A stretch of DNA of 45,519 bases from a virus. The stretch spans positions 1 through 45,519 of the IMG/VR virus record IMGVR_UViG_3300023184_000222. The stretch is one strand, 5' to 3'. The translations under genes and the position numbers were made by a program. Below, in pieces: positions 24,323 to 35,300 of the stretch (positions are counted from its first letter, which is position 1; every line of letters starts with the position of its first letter). The notes beneath the pieces were generated by a model. That model was given only the letters and a program-made list of their open reading frames with translations, made no database searches and was not told where the DNA came from.

Positions 24323-24358
24323 AAACCGATATTTCAGAAATGGAGTATCGGTTTTTTT
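24323..24358 (+). terminator. Rho-independent terminator after the tube gene
   Basis: AAACCGATA (24323-24331) is the exact complement of TATCGGTTT (24346-24354), with a 14-nt loop and a T run to 24358. Confidence 0.85.
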
Positions 24359-24402
24359 ATTAAAAACTTTACTTTATCATAGTTATAGTATAAACTTATA
24401 TT

Positions 24403-25152
24403 ATGGAAGACTATAGAATTGACCCAACAATTGCCTATGATGTGGTAGAATTACCAACCAAAGGAATATATTACAAAAATAAAAAGAAATCAGTAAGAGT
24501 TTCTTATTTAACTGCGGCAGATGAAAATATACTATCATCTCAAAATTTGATATCTACAGGTAAAGTAATTGATGAATTATTAAAAAGAAAAATTGTAGAT
24601 AAAGATTTATCTATTGATGAAATTGTAGAAGAGGATAGACAAGCAATTTTAATATTTTTAAGAAATACGGCGTTTGGTTCTGATTATACCTTAACCGCAA
24701 CCGACCCTAAAACTAACACTAGTTTTTCTGTTGAAATTGATTTAAGTGAATTAAAAGTTAAGGATTTTACATTGGTAGAAGATGTTAATGGTGAATATCC
24801 ATTTTATATGGAAAAAAGTAAAGCAAATATAACCTTTCAATTTCTATCCCTTAAACAAGAAAAGGAAATTGATGAGATTAAAAAAAGTTGGAATGGTATT
24901 GGTATTGCTCCTGTAGTTACAAAACAACTTGAATTTATGATTAAATCTGTGGGTGGTAATAAAGAACAGATGGCTATTCGACAATTCATTGAAAGTTTAC
25001 CAATTAAGGATTCACAAGATTTTAGAAAATACGTTTCGGAAAATAAACCGGGTTTAGATTTAACCCAAACAGTAACCACCCCATCAGGAGATAGTGTCCA
25101 AATTGAAATTGGATTTGGGGTTGAGTTTTTTCGCCCTTTCTACGGATTATAG
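24403..25152 (+). CDS. 26: gp26-family baseplate/tail assembly protein
   Basis: 249 residues. The opening VVELPTKGIYYKNKKKSVRVS with SYLTAADENILSS, then IDELLKRKIVDKDL, EDRQAILIFLRNTAFGSDY and the SVEIDLSELKV strand, follows the T4_baseplate (gp26) family: an LPS/T-x-G-x-Y start, a 'TAxDE' turn and a D-x-x-x-L-x-x-LR-x-x-x-G-x-Y block. The cysteine pairs seen in some members are absent. It lies between tube and tape measure genes, the position of tail assembly chaperones in long-tailed phages, and its 3' end overlaps a second ORF in the +1 frame. No ATATTTAT element precedes it. Confidence 0.65.
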   Translation: MEDYRIDPTIAYDVVELPTKGIYYKNKKKSVRVSYLTAADENILSSQNLISTGKVIDELLKRKIVDKDLSIDEIVEEDRQAILIFLRNTAFGSDYTLTATDPKTNTSFSVEIDLSELKVKDFTLVEDVNGEYPFYMEKSKANITFQFLSLKQEKEIDEIKKSWNGIGIAPVVTKQLEFMIKSVGGNKEQMAIRQFIESLPIKDSQDFRKYVSENKPGLDLTQTVTTPSGDSVQIEIGFGVEFFRPFYGL

Positions 25153-25285
25153 AAAAAATCTATTAGATGAGATTTTATTTTTAGTTACAAGAGGTTTTTC
25201 ATATAATGACATTTTAATTATGCCCATATATGAAAGGAGATATTATGTTAATTTCCTAGTGGAAAAAATATCAGAAAATAACTAA
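25094..25285 (+). CDS. Small protein overlapping gp26-family gene in +1 frame
   Basis: 63 residues if started at the GTG at 25094, which has an AGGAG 4 nt upstream. It overlaps the preceding gene by 59 nt. The non-overlapping part, from about residue 20 on, reads RKNLLDEILFLVTRGFSYND followed by ILIMPIYERRYYVNFLVEKI. This 'DEILxLV-x-GFSYxDI-x-x-MPIYxRRxY' layout recurs as a small partner of gp26-like proteins in T4-like phages, as far as I recall. It could be made separately, or as a fusion by a +1 shift at TTT TTT CGC (25126-25134), where the second TTT can re-pair on TTC. The family role would be tail assembly. Confidence 0.65.
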   Translation: MSKLKLDLGLSFFALSTDYRKNLLDEILFLVTRGFSYNDILIMPIYERRYYVNFLVEKISENN

Positions 25286-25290
25286 TTAGT

Positions 25291-25299
25291 CTATTTATA
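25291..25299 (+). promoter_or_regulatory. CTATTTAT element for the tape measure gene
   Basis: CTATTTATA ends 3 nt before the ATG at 25303. TATAAACA, starting inside it, is one mismatch from TATAAATA. Confidence 0.4.
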
Positions 25300-25302
25300 A
25301 AC

Positions 25303-27273
25303 ATGTCAGTTAATATTAATGATTATTTAGGAAAAACGGGAAACGCACAGGCCGATGCTGAAGCTTATAGAATTGCTAAAGTCGGTGAAGCGAGAGACGG
25401 AAAATATACATTAACTAGTGACGAATCCATTAAATTTGTAAACAAATATACATCTGGTAAAAGTAATTTCACTGGTAGTGGAGGTAGTTCAACAACAACT
25501 ACCAATTCTGAAGGTGGTGATGAGTTGGCGGGAGCTATTAAAAAAAGTGGTGGTATAATGTCAGTAATTGAAGGTGTAGCATCTTTTGCCAATAAAGCAA
25601 TTAAAGGTGTTACGGGTGTTGCTGAAGATGTAGTAAATTCTCAATTAGGTTCAGGAAAGGGTACTGATTATACTACTAAAATGCTCGATATTGTTAAAAG
25701 AAACGGTATTGATGTTATTGGTGGAGTTGTTGATTTTGTTAAACTTTCATATAACGAAGTTATGGACCAATTAAAACAACAATCAAGTTTATTTACCGAT
25801 ATTAATTCTAAAGTAGGTATTAGTGGTCAACTATCACAAGGTTTAAGAGATGATATGATTGAAGCGTCTAAAGAAGGTGCAAGATATGGTATTACATTAT
25901 CAGAAATTGGTGATTTTTATACAACCATGTCTGCTAATTCTGGTAAGTTTGCTTTAATAAATCAAAATATTATGGAATCGGCGGAACCTGTTTCAATGAT
26001 ATTAGGAAAAACCATGGGACAAATGGGTGATATTATGTCACAATATGAAAATGTCGGTATGGGGGTTGATAAAACAATTAAAGCTTTAGGTGACGCTTCT
26101 TTAAGAACTGTCGGTTTGGGATTAAATGCTAGAAAAGTGACCGACGAAATGACAAAAAGTATTGGAAATTTAAATAGTTACGGGTTTCAAAATGGAGTAC
26201 AAGGATTAGAAAGAATGTCACAAAGGGCGGTTGAATTTAAAATGAGTATGGGTGAGGTATTCAAATTGGCTGATAATGTGTTTACACCTGAAAAGGCCGT
26301 TGATTTATCAGCAAGTTTACAAGTTTTAGGTGGTGCTATGGGAGATTTTAATGACCCAATTAAGCTTATGTATATGGCAACAAATAACGTTGAAGGATTA
26401 CAAGATGCTTTAATTGGTGCCACAGAAGGGTTAGCAACATATAACCAAGAACAAGGTAGATTTGAAATTACAGGATTAAACCTTAGAAAGGCACAAGAAA
26501 TGGCTAAGGCTTTAGGTGTTGATTATAAAGAATTAACAAATTCAGCAATTGCGGGTGCGGAAAGAATGTCCGCAACAAATGCTTTAATGTCTAATAGTGT
26601 AACAAGTGGAATGGATGAAAAAGATAAAGAGTTTTTAATTAACATGTCCCGTATGGAAGGTGGGGAAATGAAAATTGTAGTTCCTAAATCATTACAAGAT
26701 GAATTTGGAAAACAAACCGAAGTATCTTTAGATTCAATGACTAAAACACAAGCGGAAGCTTTAGCAAAATATCAAAAAGAAAATCAAAAGATAGATACAA
26801 AAGAATTAGCAATGTCTCAATTAACATATACCGAACAAATGGCTAGAGGTATCGATGTGATTGCCACATACTATAAAATACAAGGTGCTAGATTTGCCAC
26901 TGGTTTGGCAAAAGGGGCAACAGCCGGGTTTGCTGATGATATGAAAAATGCGATTGAAAAATTTTCAAAAGAAAAATCATCAACAACCTCTAAAGATGCT
27001 GAAAAGGCTGGTGTTAGAGCTGGTGAAATAGTTGCACACCCAATTGATTATCTTGAAAAAAAGGGTAAAGAAATGTGGAATAAAATAACAGGTAATGAAT
27101 CAACAACACAACCAACAAATCAAAAAGTTGAACATGTACATACATTTAACCCAACAAATCCAGTAGAAGACGGATTACAAAAGGCCATTTCAAGAGACAA
27201 TAGTCTATTAGAAAGTTGGACATCAAAGTCAAAAAATGACTTAACAACACCACAAGTTGCTCATAAAAATTAG
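25303..27273 (+). CDS. Tape measure-like protein
   Basis: 656 residues; T4 gp29 has 590. Residues 50-85 are Gly/Ser/Thr-rich (GSGGSSTTTTNSEGGDEL). From 90 to about 430 there are long helices broken by Gly-rich turns (GIMSVIEGVASFANKAIKGV, IDVIGGVVDFVKLSYNEVMDQ, PVSMILGKTMGQMGDIMSQY), typical of tape measure proteins that set tail length. The C-terminus is charged, with a Gln/Thr-rich tail. Place directly after the gp26-family gene and before the baseplate genes supports the call. No lytic or peptidase motif seen. It is short for a tail with such large sheath and baseplate proteins, so another hub role such as gp29-like remains open. Confidence 0.7.
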   Translation: MSVNINDYLGKTGNAQADAEAYRIAKVGEARDGKYTLTSDESIKFVNKYTSGKSNFTGSGGSSTTTTNSEGGDELAGAIKKSGGIMSVIEGVASFANKAIKGVTGVAEDVVNSQLGSGKGTDYTTKMLDIVKRNGIDVIGGVVDFVKLSYNEVMDQLKQQSSLFTDINSKVGISGQLSQGLRDDMIEASKEGARYGITLSEIGDFYTTMSANSGKFALINQNIMESAEPVSMILGKTMGQMGDIMSQYENVGMGVDKTIKALGDASLRTVGLGLNARKVTDEMTKSIGNLNSYGFQNGVQGLERMSQRAVEFKMSMGEVFKLADNVFTPEKAVDLSASLQVLGGAMGDFNDPIKLMYMATNNVEGLQDALIGATEGLATYNQEQGRFEITGLNLRKAQEMAKALGVDYKELTNSAIAGAERMSATNALMSNSVTSGMDEKDKEFLINMSRMEGGEMKIVVPKSLQDEFGKQTEVSLDSMTKTQAEALAKYQKENQKIDTKELAMSQLTYTEQMARGIDVIATYYKIQGARFATGLAKGATAGFADDMKNAIEKFSKEKSSTTSKDAEKAGVRAGEIVAHPIDYLEKKGKEMWNKITGNESTTQPTNQKVEHVHTFNPTNPVEDGLQKAISRDNSLLESWTSKSKNDLTTPQVAHKN

Positions 27274-27280
27274 ATTATAT

Positions 27281-27289
27281 CTATTTATA
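27281..27289 (+). promoter_or_regulatory. CTATTTAT element for the first giant baseplate gene
   Basis: CTATTTATA lies 13 nt before the ATG at 27303, in the 29-nt gap after the tape measure gene. Confidence 0.4.
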
Positions 27290-27302
27290 TTAAAATACAA
27301 TA

Positions 27303-30300
27303 ATGCCAAGTTTTTTAGATTTTAATTCCACCAAAAGTTTTAGAGATAAGATATTAGGAAGAACTTTGCAACAACCAAACGGACCCCAAACATTTAGTGA
27401 TACTTCATATCGTGAACAAAATTTGAGTGATATACCTAATATTAGTTTAGGTAACGTTGATACAAATAGAACATCAGATTTAAAAAGTATACAAACTATA
27501 AATCTTTATAAACCAGAATCGTTTTTTATTGAAGAGAATATTGATACTTTACCAAGAAGAGCAAATTTAAGTTTATATCCATATTTTACAACCGGAGACT
27601 ATAATTTATTTGGTATTATGAATACCAAAAGTTATGATACCGAATCTGAATTATTCAAATTTGCAGCTTATAACATTAGAAATAATACACAAGGTCCTGT
27701 ATATTCAAGAATTGCTCAAAATGTTGAAAAAACAACATTAGGTAGAGTAAGAATTTTAGATGCTTTAAATGGTAATTCGGCGGCGGCTTTAAATATAATA
27801 ACAGGAAGAGAACCTTTAGTTGAATCTAACTATTCAATTACTATAAATCCCGCTAACCCATCAGGGGTACCTGTTGATTTTTTAACGGCAGTTGAGGGGG
27901 CGGATAACTTCCCAACGAGTATTATACCGGGTGATTATTTAAGTAATCCACAAAACCCCTTAAATTATAATTCTCAAAACCCATTACAATTAGGTACATT
28001 ACTTAATGACGCCACAGGTGTTTTAGCCTCTATGGTGGGTATACAAGGAAAACCAAAAATTAGTCCAAGACCATCAGATATTCTTATTGAATATATGGGA
28101 CAAGGACAAAAAAATAGATTATTTGATTTATTAAGTTATTCAAGATATTCACCAAACTATACAGCGTTATCTACGGTTAATAATTTTTTACAAAATAAAT
28201 TACAAATAAAAAGTCCAATACAAATCCCTGGCAATACATATATTGGTGATGATAGATACTACGATGTAAAATACTCAATGAGTGATTTTTGGGATAGAAC
28301 GGTTAGAGGAAACTATTATACAAGTTTAATGTTTGATAGTGGTTCCGCTGAACTATTTCATAAAAGTAAAAACATATCAGAAGGTGGTTCTATAGGAGGT
28401 AATTTAACTTGGTATAGTAAACACTCAAAAAATGTATTAGGGGCTAACAATAAGTCCTATAGTGATAATAGTAGTGATTTTGAAAGTAAGTTATCAACCA
28501 AATTTGAATATAGAAGAGACTCGATTTTAGGTAATACACAGACGTTATTAAATTCATTACCTTCAGATGGTGGAATTTCTCGTTCACATGTGGCAAATGT
28601 AATTGACCAAACTAGTAGAGTTTTCCAAGAAGGTGATGTTAAAATATCAAGAGGTTCGGCCATCAAATACACCGATAAATTTGGTCAAGAAAGTGGTATG
28701 GAGTATTGTAGAGTTTGGACAAAAGATAGACCGTATTTACATTTAAGTGATACTATGAAAAAAACTGACACCATTAGAAAATATGATGGTAGTGTTTTAG
28801 GTGGTAGAGGTAGAGTTTGGAATACAAGTATCGCTCCAATGTCAAATGGTAAAAAATCTTTTGAAAATTCAAGCAACATTACTAACGGATACCAATATGG
28901 TGGTGGGTTTTACGCAAAAAAATATATGTTCTCAATTGAGAATTTAGCATGGAAGACATCTAATAAAGATGGATTTAGAGTTTCAGATTTACCTGTTTGT
29001 GAAAAAGGTCCAAACGGAGGTCGTGTTATGTGGTTCCCACCATATGACTTAAAAGTATCAGAACAAAATCAGGCAAGATGGGAAGAAAATTCTTTTTTAG
29101 GTAGACCCGAACCAATTTATACATATCAAAATGCTTCAAGATCAGGTCAAGTATCATTTAAAGTTGTAGTTGACCACCCAAGTATTTTAAATTTATTGAC
29201 AAGAGAATATTTTAAAGATAAATCAGATGAAGAATCTGATAATTACATCAATGCGTTTTTTGCGGGTTGTCAAGATTTAGATTTTTATTCTTTAATACAA
29301 ACATACACAACATTAGATACTAATGATGTATCAAATATTCGAGCTTATTTAAATGCCGGAACACCAAAAGATGTTATACAACAATACAAATACACATCTA
29401 CAGACGTTACAATAAACAAACCAAACTCATCACCTGAAGTACCAAAACCAGTCACTGTTCCTGATTTTAACGGTCAATTATTTTTCATGAATGATAGGCC
29501 AACTGTTGGTTCAAGTAAAGGTAGAACTAATGAATTATACACGGCAACTGAAAATGAATACTTTGGTTTAAAAAATCAATACTCAACTGAATTATTATCA
29601 GATTTACAAAAATTAGCAGTAGACGGAACACAAGAAGCTAAAAAAGATAGAAAAACAATTTTTAACACTGAAAGTACTTTACCTTCAGCAACAAGTGGAC
29701 AAACAATCACTTTACAAGTAACTAAAATTAATGAAGCATTTACAAGTTTAGATAAAAATTCAAATGATTTTTATAATCAATGTCAAGAAATAAAAAAAGC
29801 TTTAAGTGGTAATACAATACAAGAAGTAAATGTAACTATTTTTACTTCAACATCGGAAGTTGCTGATGATACGTACAATTTTTATTTAGGGGTTAGAAGA
29901 GCATATTCAATTGTTAATGATATATTTGAAAACATTAAGAATGACAAAAAACCAAAAATTCAATGGTTTGAAGATAATGATTTAAAAAAATATTTTAAAT
30001 CTGGTTTAACCACAAAAGATACATATAAAGAATATAAATTTCAAGATTTTGGTTGGAAAACTGAAGGTGTTTTAAAAGTTAGTTATATAACGAAAGGTGA
30101 AAATACACCATTAAGTACAGCTAATCCCGCACCAGGTAGTCAAGATAATATAAATTGTCACACACCAATATATACAAAATACGGTTTAAAAAATACCGCA
30201 CCAATTGCGTTTTATTGTAGACAAGCTTCAGTTAATATTAAAGTTACCAAAAAAGAAGAACAACCAAAACCAACAAAAACAGGAGGGTCAAGTACAATTC

Positions 30301-32078
30301 CAAAAATAACTGTAAGTCCGGATACCCCAATTACAACTTATAATAAAAAACCACCAATAGATGTAATGAAGAGAATTATTATGAAAACATTATCAGAATG
30401 TTTTTATTTTAAACAACTAGAGGATAATTCGCCGGTTACATTTAAATCATTAAAAGAAAAATTAAAATATTTTCATCCAGGTTTTCATTCAACAACTCCA
30501 GAAGGATTAAACAGTAGATTAACATTTTTGTTACAATGTTTAAGACCTGGAGATACAATACCAATTAAAGGATTGGCCGATAATGCGGATTTAAATTCAA
30601 GAAATACATCATTCGGACCACCCCCAATTTGTGTAATTAGAATTGGTGACTTTTACCATTCTAAAATTATTATTAGAGATATTAGCATTTCATATGAAGA
30701 TGGACCTTGGGATATGAATCCAGAAGGAATTGGATATCAACCAATGGTTGCAACTGTTCAATTACAGGTTAGTTTTATCGGTGGTCAAGGTTTAGAAAAA
30801 CCGGTTGAAAAATTACAAAATGCGTTATCATCTAATTTCTTTGCCAATACTGAAATGTATGATGAAAGGTCTGAATCTACTGCAACAACTATTGCGGGTA
30901 AAAAGACTTCAGATTTTACCAAAGAATTTTTAGAACAACTTTCTAAAAAACCTGAATATCAATTAATTACAGATTCGTTTAATCCTGATAATCAAATTTA
31001 TCAAGGAGTTACTATTGGTAATCCTGTTAAAGATAATTTAGATTACACTCAATTAATTAAGGACATATATAATATTGTTGACAACTATGTTAAAATGTAT
31101 AAAGGAGCGTATAGTGATGTATTATCCAAATACGGAGATATAATAGCGGGATTATTATTTTCACCAAATTATAGACCAATTAACAAGTTTGATGTTAATA
31201 ATACACCATCATCTACAACTAATATGAGTTTATTTGGTATCATGGATTCAAATAAAAATTTATCATATTATGTAAGTAAACTTAAATCTGTTTTAGATTC
31301 TGAAATCGATAATAGAAATTTAAATGTTGAAATTTTCAAAATATTTGATACTAAAAATGAAGAATTAGTTACCGAATCTGAAAATATTTTAAAACAAATT
31401 GTTAAAAAATTAATACACGATAAAGTAGATAATATTAATAATTTAAACTCATTGAAAGATTTATTTAATTCTAGAAATGAAGTAATTAAAGTTATTGATT
31501 TTGCTAACTATATGGTTAAATTTGGTACCGATTGTCAAATTTCAGGATCAACATATTACGATATTTTACTAACAGGGTTTAATCAAACCGATTTTTATAG
31601 TCAATACGAACAAGTAATAACATACGCTAATTCAGTTTATACAACATTGAATAGTAATTTTAACACATCTTTAGATTTTAATACAATTGGAGGTTTACCG
31701 ATAGAAAATTCACAACAAATATTACCTTATTTAGTTAAAGATAATTTACAAGATATTAGAGACGCATATAATAAAAATGATGTCTCAACTGTGGGTGTTG
31801 GAGATGGAAGTTTAACATTATTAGAAAAAGTAAGTATAAGATTACAAAGAGTTTTACCAAAAACAGGTATGACAGTGAATTACGATAATATTAAACCTAT
31901 CCCAACAAGAAAAAATGAAAAAAAGTTTTCATATCCTGCCGGTAAACCAGTTGAAATAGATGTAACTGACCCAGATGGAAAAAAACCTATATTAAACAAA
32001 ATAATGGTTGCGAAAAAAATACCACCAACAGGTAATAAACTAAATTTCTATAAACCAAACGCAGCGGCAAATGAGTAG
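27303..32078 (+). CDS. Giant baseplate/tail structural protein, 1591 aa
   Basis: Residues 1-170 include a region rich in Asn and Tyr. The most distinctive stretch, near 555-630, is FRVSDLPVCEKGPNGGRVMW, then FPPYDLKVSEQNQARWEENS and GRPEPIYTYQNASRSGQVSF. The 'MWFPPYxL ... GRxEPxYTYxxxxRSGxxSF' signature occurs in baseplate proteins of large myoviruses, in my memory. A second conserved part near 1100-1170 has RLTFLLQCLRPGD, IGDFYHSKIIIRDISISYED and MVATVQLQVSFIGG, like LysM-adjacent peptidoglycan/hub modules. Between them lies an extended Lys/Thr/Asn-rich region. No transmembrane segment or enzyme motif is clear. It overlaps gp53 by 8 nt. A hub or wedge role is inferred from order. Confidence 0.7.
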   Translation: MPSFLDFNSTKSFRDKILGRTLQQPNGPQTFSDTSYREQNLSDIPNISLGNVDTNRTSDLKSIQTINLYKPESFFIEENIDTLPRRANLSLYPYFTTGDYNLFGIMNTKSYDTESELFKFAAYNIRNNTQGPVYSRIAQNVEKTTLGRVRILDALNGNSAAALNIITGREPLVESNYSITINPANPSGVPVDFLTAVEGADNFPTSIIPGDYLSNPQNPLNYNSQNPLQLGTLLNDATGVLASMVGIQGKPKISPRPSDILIEYMGQGQKNRLFDLLSYSRYSPNYTALSTVNNFLQNKLQIKSPIQIPGNTYIGDDRYYDVKYSMSDFWDRTVRGNYYTSLMFDSGSAELFHKSKNISEGGSIGGNLTWYSKHSKNVLGANNKSYSDNSSDFESKLSTKFEYRRDSILGNTQTLLNSLPSDGGISRSHVANVIDQTSRVFQEGDVKISRGSAIKYTDKFGQESGMEYCRVWTKDRPYLHLSDTMKKTDTIRKYDGSVLGGRGRVWNTSIAPMSNGKKSFENSSNITNGYQYGGGFYAKKYMFSIENLAWKTSNKDGFRVSDLPVCEKGPNGGRVMWFPPYDLKVSEQNQARWEENSFLGRPEPIYTYQNASRSGQVSFKVVVDHPSILNLLTREYFKDKSDEESDNYINAFFAGCQDLDFYSLIQTYTTLDTNDVSNIRAYLNAGTPKDVIQQYKYTSTDVTINKPNSSPEVPKPVTVPDFNGQLFFMNDRPTVGSSKGRTNELYTATENEYFGLKNQYSTELLSDLQKLAVDGTQEAKKDRKTIFNTESTLPSATSGQTITLQVTKINEAFTSLDKNSNDFYNQCQEIKKALSGNTIQEVNVTIFTSTSEVADDTYNFYLGVRRAYSIVNDIFENIKNDKKPKIQWFEDNDLKKYFKSGLTTKDTYKEYKFQDFGWKTEGVLKVSYITKGENTPLSTANPAPGSQDNINCHTPIYTKYGLKNTAPIAFYCRQASVNIKVTKKEEQPKPTKTGGSSTIPKITVSPDTPITTYNKKPPIDVMKRIIMKTLSECFYFKQLEDNSPVTFKSLKEKLKYFHPGFHSTTPEGLNSRLTFLLQCLRPGDTIPIKGLADNADLNSRNTSFGPPPICVIRIGDFYHSKIIIRDISISYEDGPWDMNPEGIGYQPMVATVQLQVSFIGGQGLEKPVEKLQNALSSNFFANTEMYDERSESTATTIAGKKTSDFTKEFLEQLSKKPEYQLITDSFNPDNQIYQGVTIGNPVKDNLDYTQLIKDIYNIVDNYVKMYKGAYSDVLSKYGDIIAGLLFSPNYRPINKFDVNNTPSSTTNMSLFGIMDSNKNLSYYVSKLKSVLDSEIDNRNLNVEIFKIFDTKNEELVTESENILKQIVKKLIHDKVDNINNLNSLKDLFNSRNEVIKVIDFANYMVKFGTDCQISGSTYYDILLTGFNQTDFYSQYEQVITYANSVYTTLNSNFNTSLDFNTIGGLPIENSQQILPYLVKDNLQDIRDAYNKNDVSTVGVGDGSLTLLEKVSIRLQRVLPKTGMTVNYDNIKPIPTRKNEKKFSYPAGKPVEIDVTDPDGKKPILNKIMVAKKIPPTGNKLNFYKPNAAANE

Positions 32079-32397
32079 ACAATATTACGATAGGTATCAG
32101 TTTTTTGATAACAATGGTAAATTTCAAATTGTACCAGGTATAGAAATGCCAATAAAACCATCAGACAAGTATATTCAATATAAAAAGGGTAGAGATAGGT
32201 TAGATAAAATATCACAAGAGTATTATGGTTCACCTACTTTTAGTTGGTTAATTCTTCAAGCAAATCCATTAGCGGGTGGAATTGAATTTTTAATACCTGA
32301 TAATTTTTACATTAGAATACCATTTCCTTTATTGGACTCTTTACAAGATTATAAAAGTGGTGTAGAATTGTATAAATTATATTATGGCGAACAATAA
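32071..32397 (+). CDS. 53: Baseplate wedge protein gp53-like, LysM-type
   Basis: 108 residues. Residues 28-95 form a LysM-like module: DKYIQYKKGRDRLDKISQEY, then YGSPTFSWLILQANP and IEFLIPDNFYIRIPFPLLDS. 'RLDxIS-x-x-YYGSPxxxWLIL-x-AN' is the recognised core of T4 gp53 and related wedge proteins, where the module connects wedge subunits. T4 gp53 is longer (196 residues). Both ends overlap neighbours (8 nt upstream, 14 nt downstream), so the three baseplate genes are translationally coupled and probably made in fixed ratio. Confidence 0.85.
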   Translation: MSRQYYDRYQFFDNNGKFQIVPGIEMPIKPSDKYIQYKKGRDRLDKISQEYYGSPTFSWLILQANPLAGGIEFLIPDNFYIRIPFPLLDSLQDYKSGVELYKLYYGEQ

Positions 32398-35300
32398 CTT
32401 AAATAAGACTGAAAACATACTGGTTAAAGTTGACCAAAACAACGTAATTCTTATTGACCCAAATAGCGTGGTTGATGGAACTAATGTTGCGATGAGAAAT
32501 GTACCATCAGAAAATTTAGTTATGTATGCCAATTTGGAAGCAGATTTAATCCCAAGAACGGTTTTAGCGGTTTCAGGTAATAATTCAGGACAAGGTAATT
32601 TACAATCTGTAGCAAAAGGAACATTTAATATGTTGAGAAATGCTAACGGAGGAGATTTAGATAATAGTTGGACAAATTCATTTAGTGAAACAAATCAAAC
32701 TGTAACAGATGATAAAGGTAAACAAACTATATTAACTAATAATACATCTGATACATCGGCACAAACTTTTGGTATTGAAAGTATTATTATCAATGTCAAA
32801 GGTTCTAATTTTATTCCACAAGTTAATATTAATTTTGTTGATGTTAGGGGTAAAACATTATTTGATTCACCCCCTAACTCACCATATAGAGCTTTCTTTC
32901 ACTTACCGTGGCCGATATTTTATCTAACGGTAAAAGGATATTATGGTAAAGCAATTAGATATAGATTACATTTAACTAAATTTAATTCAAAATACAATGG
33001 TTCTAATGGTAATTTTGAAATATCAACAACTTTTGTTGGTTCCACATATGCGTTCTTAAATGATATACCATTAACAGGTATATTAAACGCACCTTACATG
33101 TTCGCTATTGAATCGGATAGTGAAAAACCAAAATTTAACACAGGTACAGGTCAATACGATAAAAAAATATCAAAATCAAGTAAGGGATATATGTTACTAA
33201 AATCAGTTTATAGTGATTATGTATCAAAAGGACTTTTACCTAAAAGTTTTTTAAACAACCCAAAAACCTTAAGAGAAGTTATTAGTGTTGCTAAAACATT
33301 AGATAAAATACTTGAAAGAGAAATATTAGACCAAAAAGTCGATTTTCATATTTTTGACGGAGTTAAAGAATTTGAAAAATTAATTGAGGAGTATTCTAAA
33401 CAAGTAGATGTGTGGGGACAAAAACATTTAAGTAAAGATTTTGTAACAAGAGAAGAAAGTAAATTATATTTTTTATCCTCCACCGAAAAAAATGAATTAA
33501 CAAATGTAACTGGATCAACTAATAATAATTCACTAGAATCTGTCAATACAAATTATAAAAATTTATTAAATAAAGCAATAAATTTTTCAAATGTTAAAAT
33601 AAACCAATCTGGTACCGATTTTAAAAAAGAAACAATTAATTTTATTGATAATGTAAGAGAAATTAAATTTTATTTTGATAAAATAGATTCTAAATATGTA
33701 ATAAAAATAGACATTTTAAAAAACCAAATTAACAAAATAAAAAATTCTTTTTTAGGAGAAAAAAAGAAATTACAAGATTTTGTTGAAAAGGAAATGAATA
33801 AAATTATAAAAGACCCATCAAAAGGTATTGGGTTTGAACCAACAATTAGAAATATATTTGGAGTTATAATGGCTAATGCTGATGTTTATATTAAACTTTT
33901 AAAAGATGTTCATTCAAAAGCATATGAGGTTGCGGTTAAAAGAAAAGATATTGTAAATAAATATAGTGATGAATCAATAGATGATTCAGTTTATCCATGG
34001 CCTGAAATTAGAAAAATAAATTCTGATAAACAAAAAACTGTAGCATATCCTGGTGACCCTGATTTAGTCTCTCAATTAAATTCTAATGACCCTTTATTAT
34101 GGCCGGAAGTTGATTTTGTTGAAAATTATCATGGAACGGCAAGTAAAAGAATTGACCCATTAGCAGAAAAAGAAGGTGGGGTTGGAACAATAAATTATGT
34201 ATTTGCCGCTAATACTCCAAATGTAGATATAAAAAATATATCAACATTATTTGAAGTTTATAATAATATACCATATAATGATAAGTCAATTTCAAGTATT
34301 GTATATGAGATTTATGAAAGAGCAAGGTATACAACTTTATTAGATAGTTTTACTGGAGACAACCAAAGTTCAACAATACAAGAATTGGCGGATAATGAGT
34401 TTGACAATATAAAAAAATTATTTGACGAAGATTATGAAATTAAAGATATATTAAGAACAATTAATAATATACAAACATTAGATGAATATGTTTTATCATA
34501 TTCACCATTTGAAAGATACCCATATTTTCAAGATAAATTACCAACAACAAACTATATAAAAAATTTAGAAGAAGTTTCATTTAAAATGGAACAAAATGGA
34601 GAATTTATCAAACCAAATAAAGACGATTCTTTTAAAAAATTAAATAGCACTTTAAAAAATTATACTTCAGAAGAATATAGAAAATCAATTTATCCATTTA
34701 ATTCAACAACATATTTAAATTATTTAAATAAACAAGATTTTAACTATGATGATTTAAATATTAAAAATATTTTATATGTACATACTACCGAAGGGTTAGT
34801 TAGTTCACCTAAAAATTTAACATGGGTTAAAGATAGATATGAACAAAATTTATTTAAACAAAATTTACAAATATCACAATACGGAAGTTCAAATATTCTA
34901 AACACACCATATTTTCATAAACAATTATATAACGATTTTAATAAACAAAATTCATATGGAAAATATGTTGGTTCGGCTTATCTTTTATTAAATTCGTTAC
35001 CATTTTTAGATTTGGAAGATAAAGTAAGTTCATATTTTGGACCTTCAGGTAATCTATTAACAAAACCAAATAAAGCAAAAATGTTTTCTTTGTTTAGAGA
35101 AGTTAATGCGTCTCATTGTATTCCTTATCATTTAATACTTAAATGGGGGTCAATATATCATCGATATAAAACATATTTAATTGAAGGATATGATATTTTA
35201 AGTGGGTTTACAAATAATAATATAACTGAACCAATTAGTGGAAGTACATTTTTTGACAACAATACTACAGATCAATTTATTATTCCAAATAAAACAGTAA

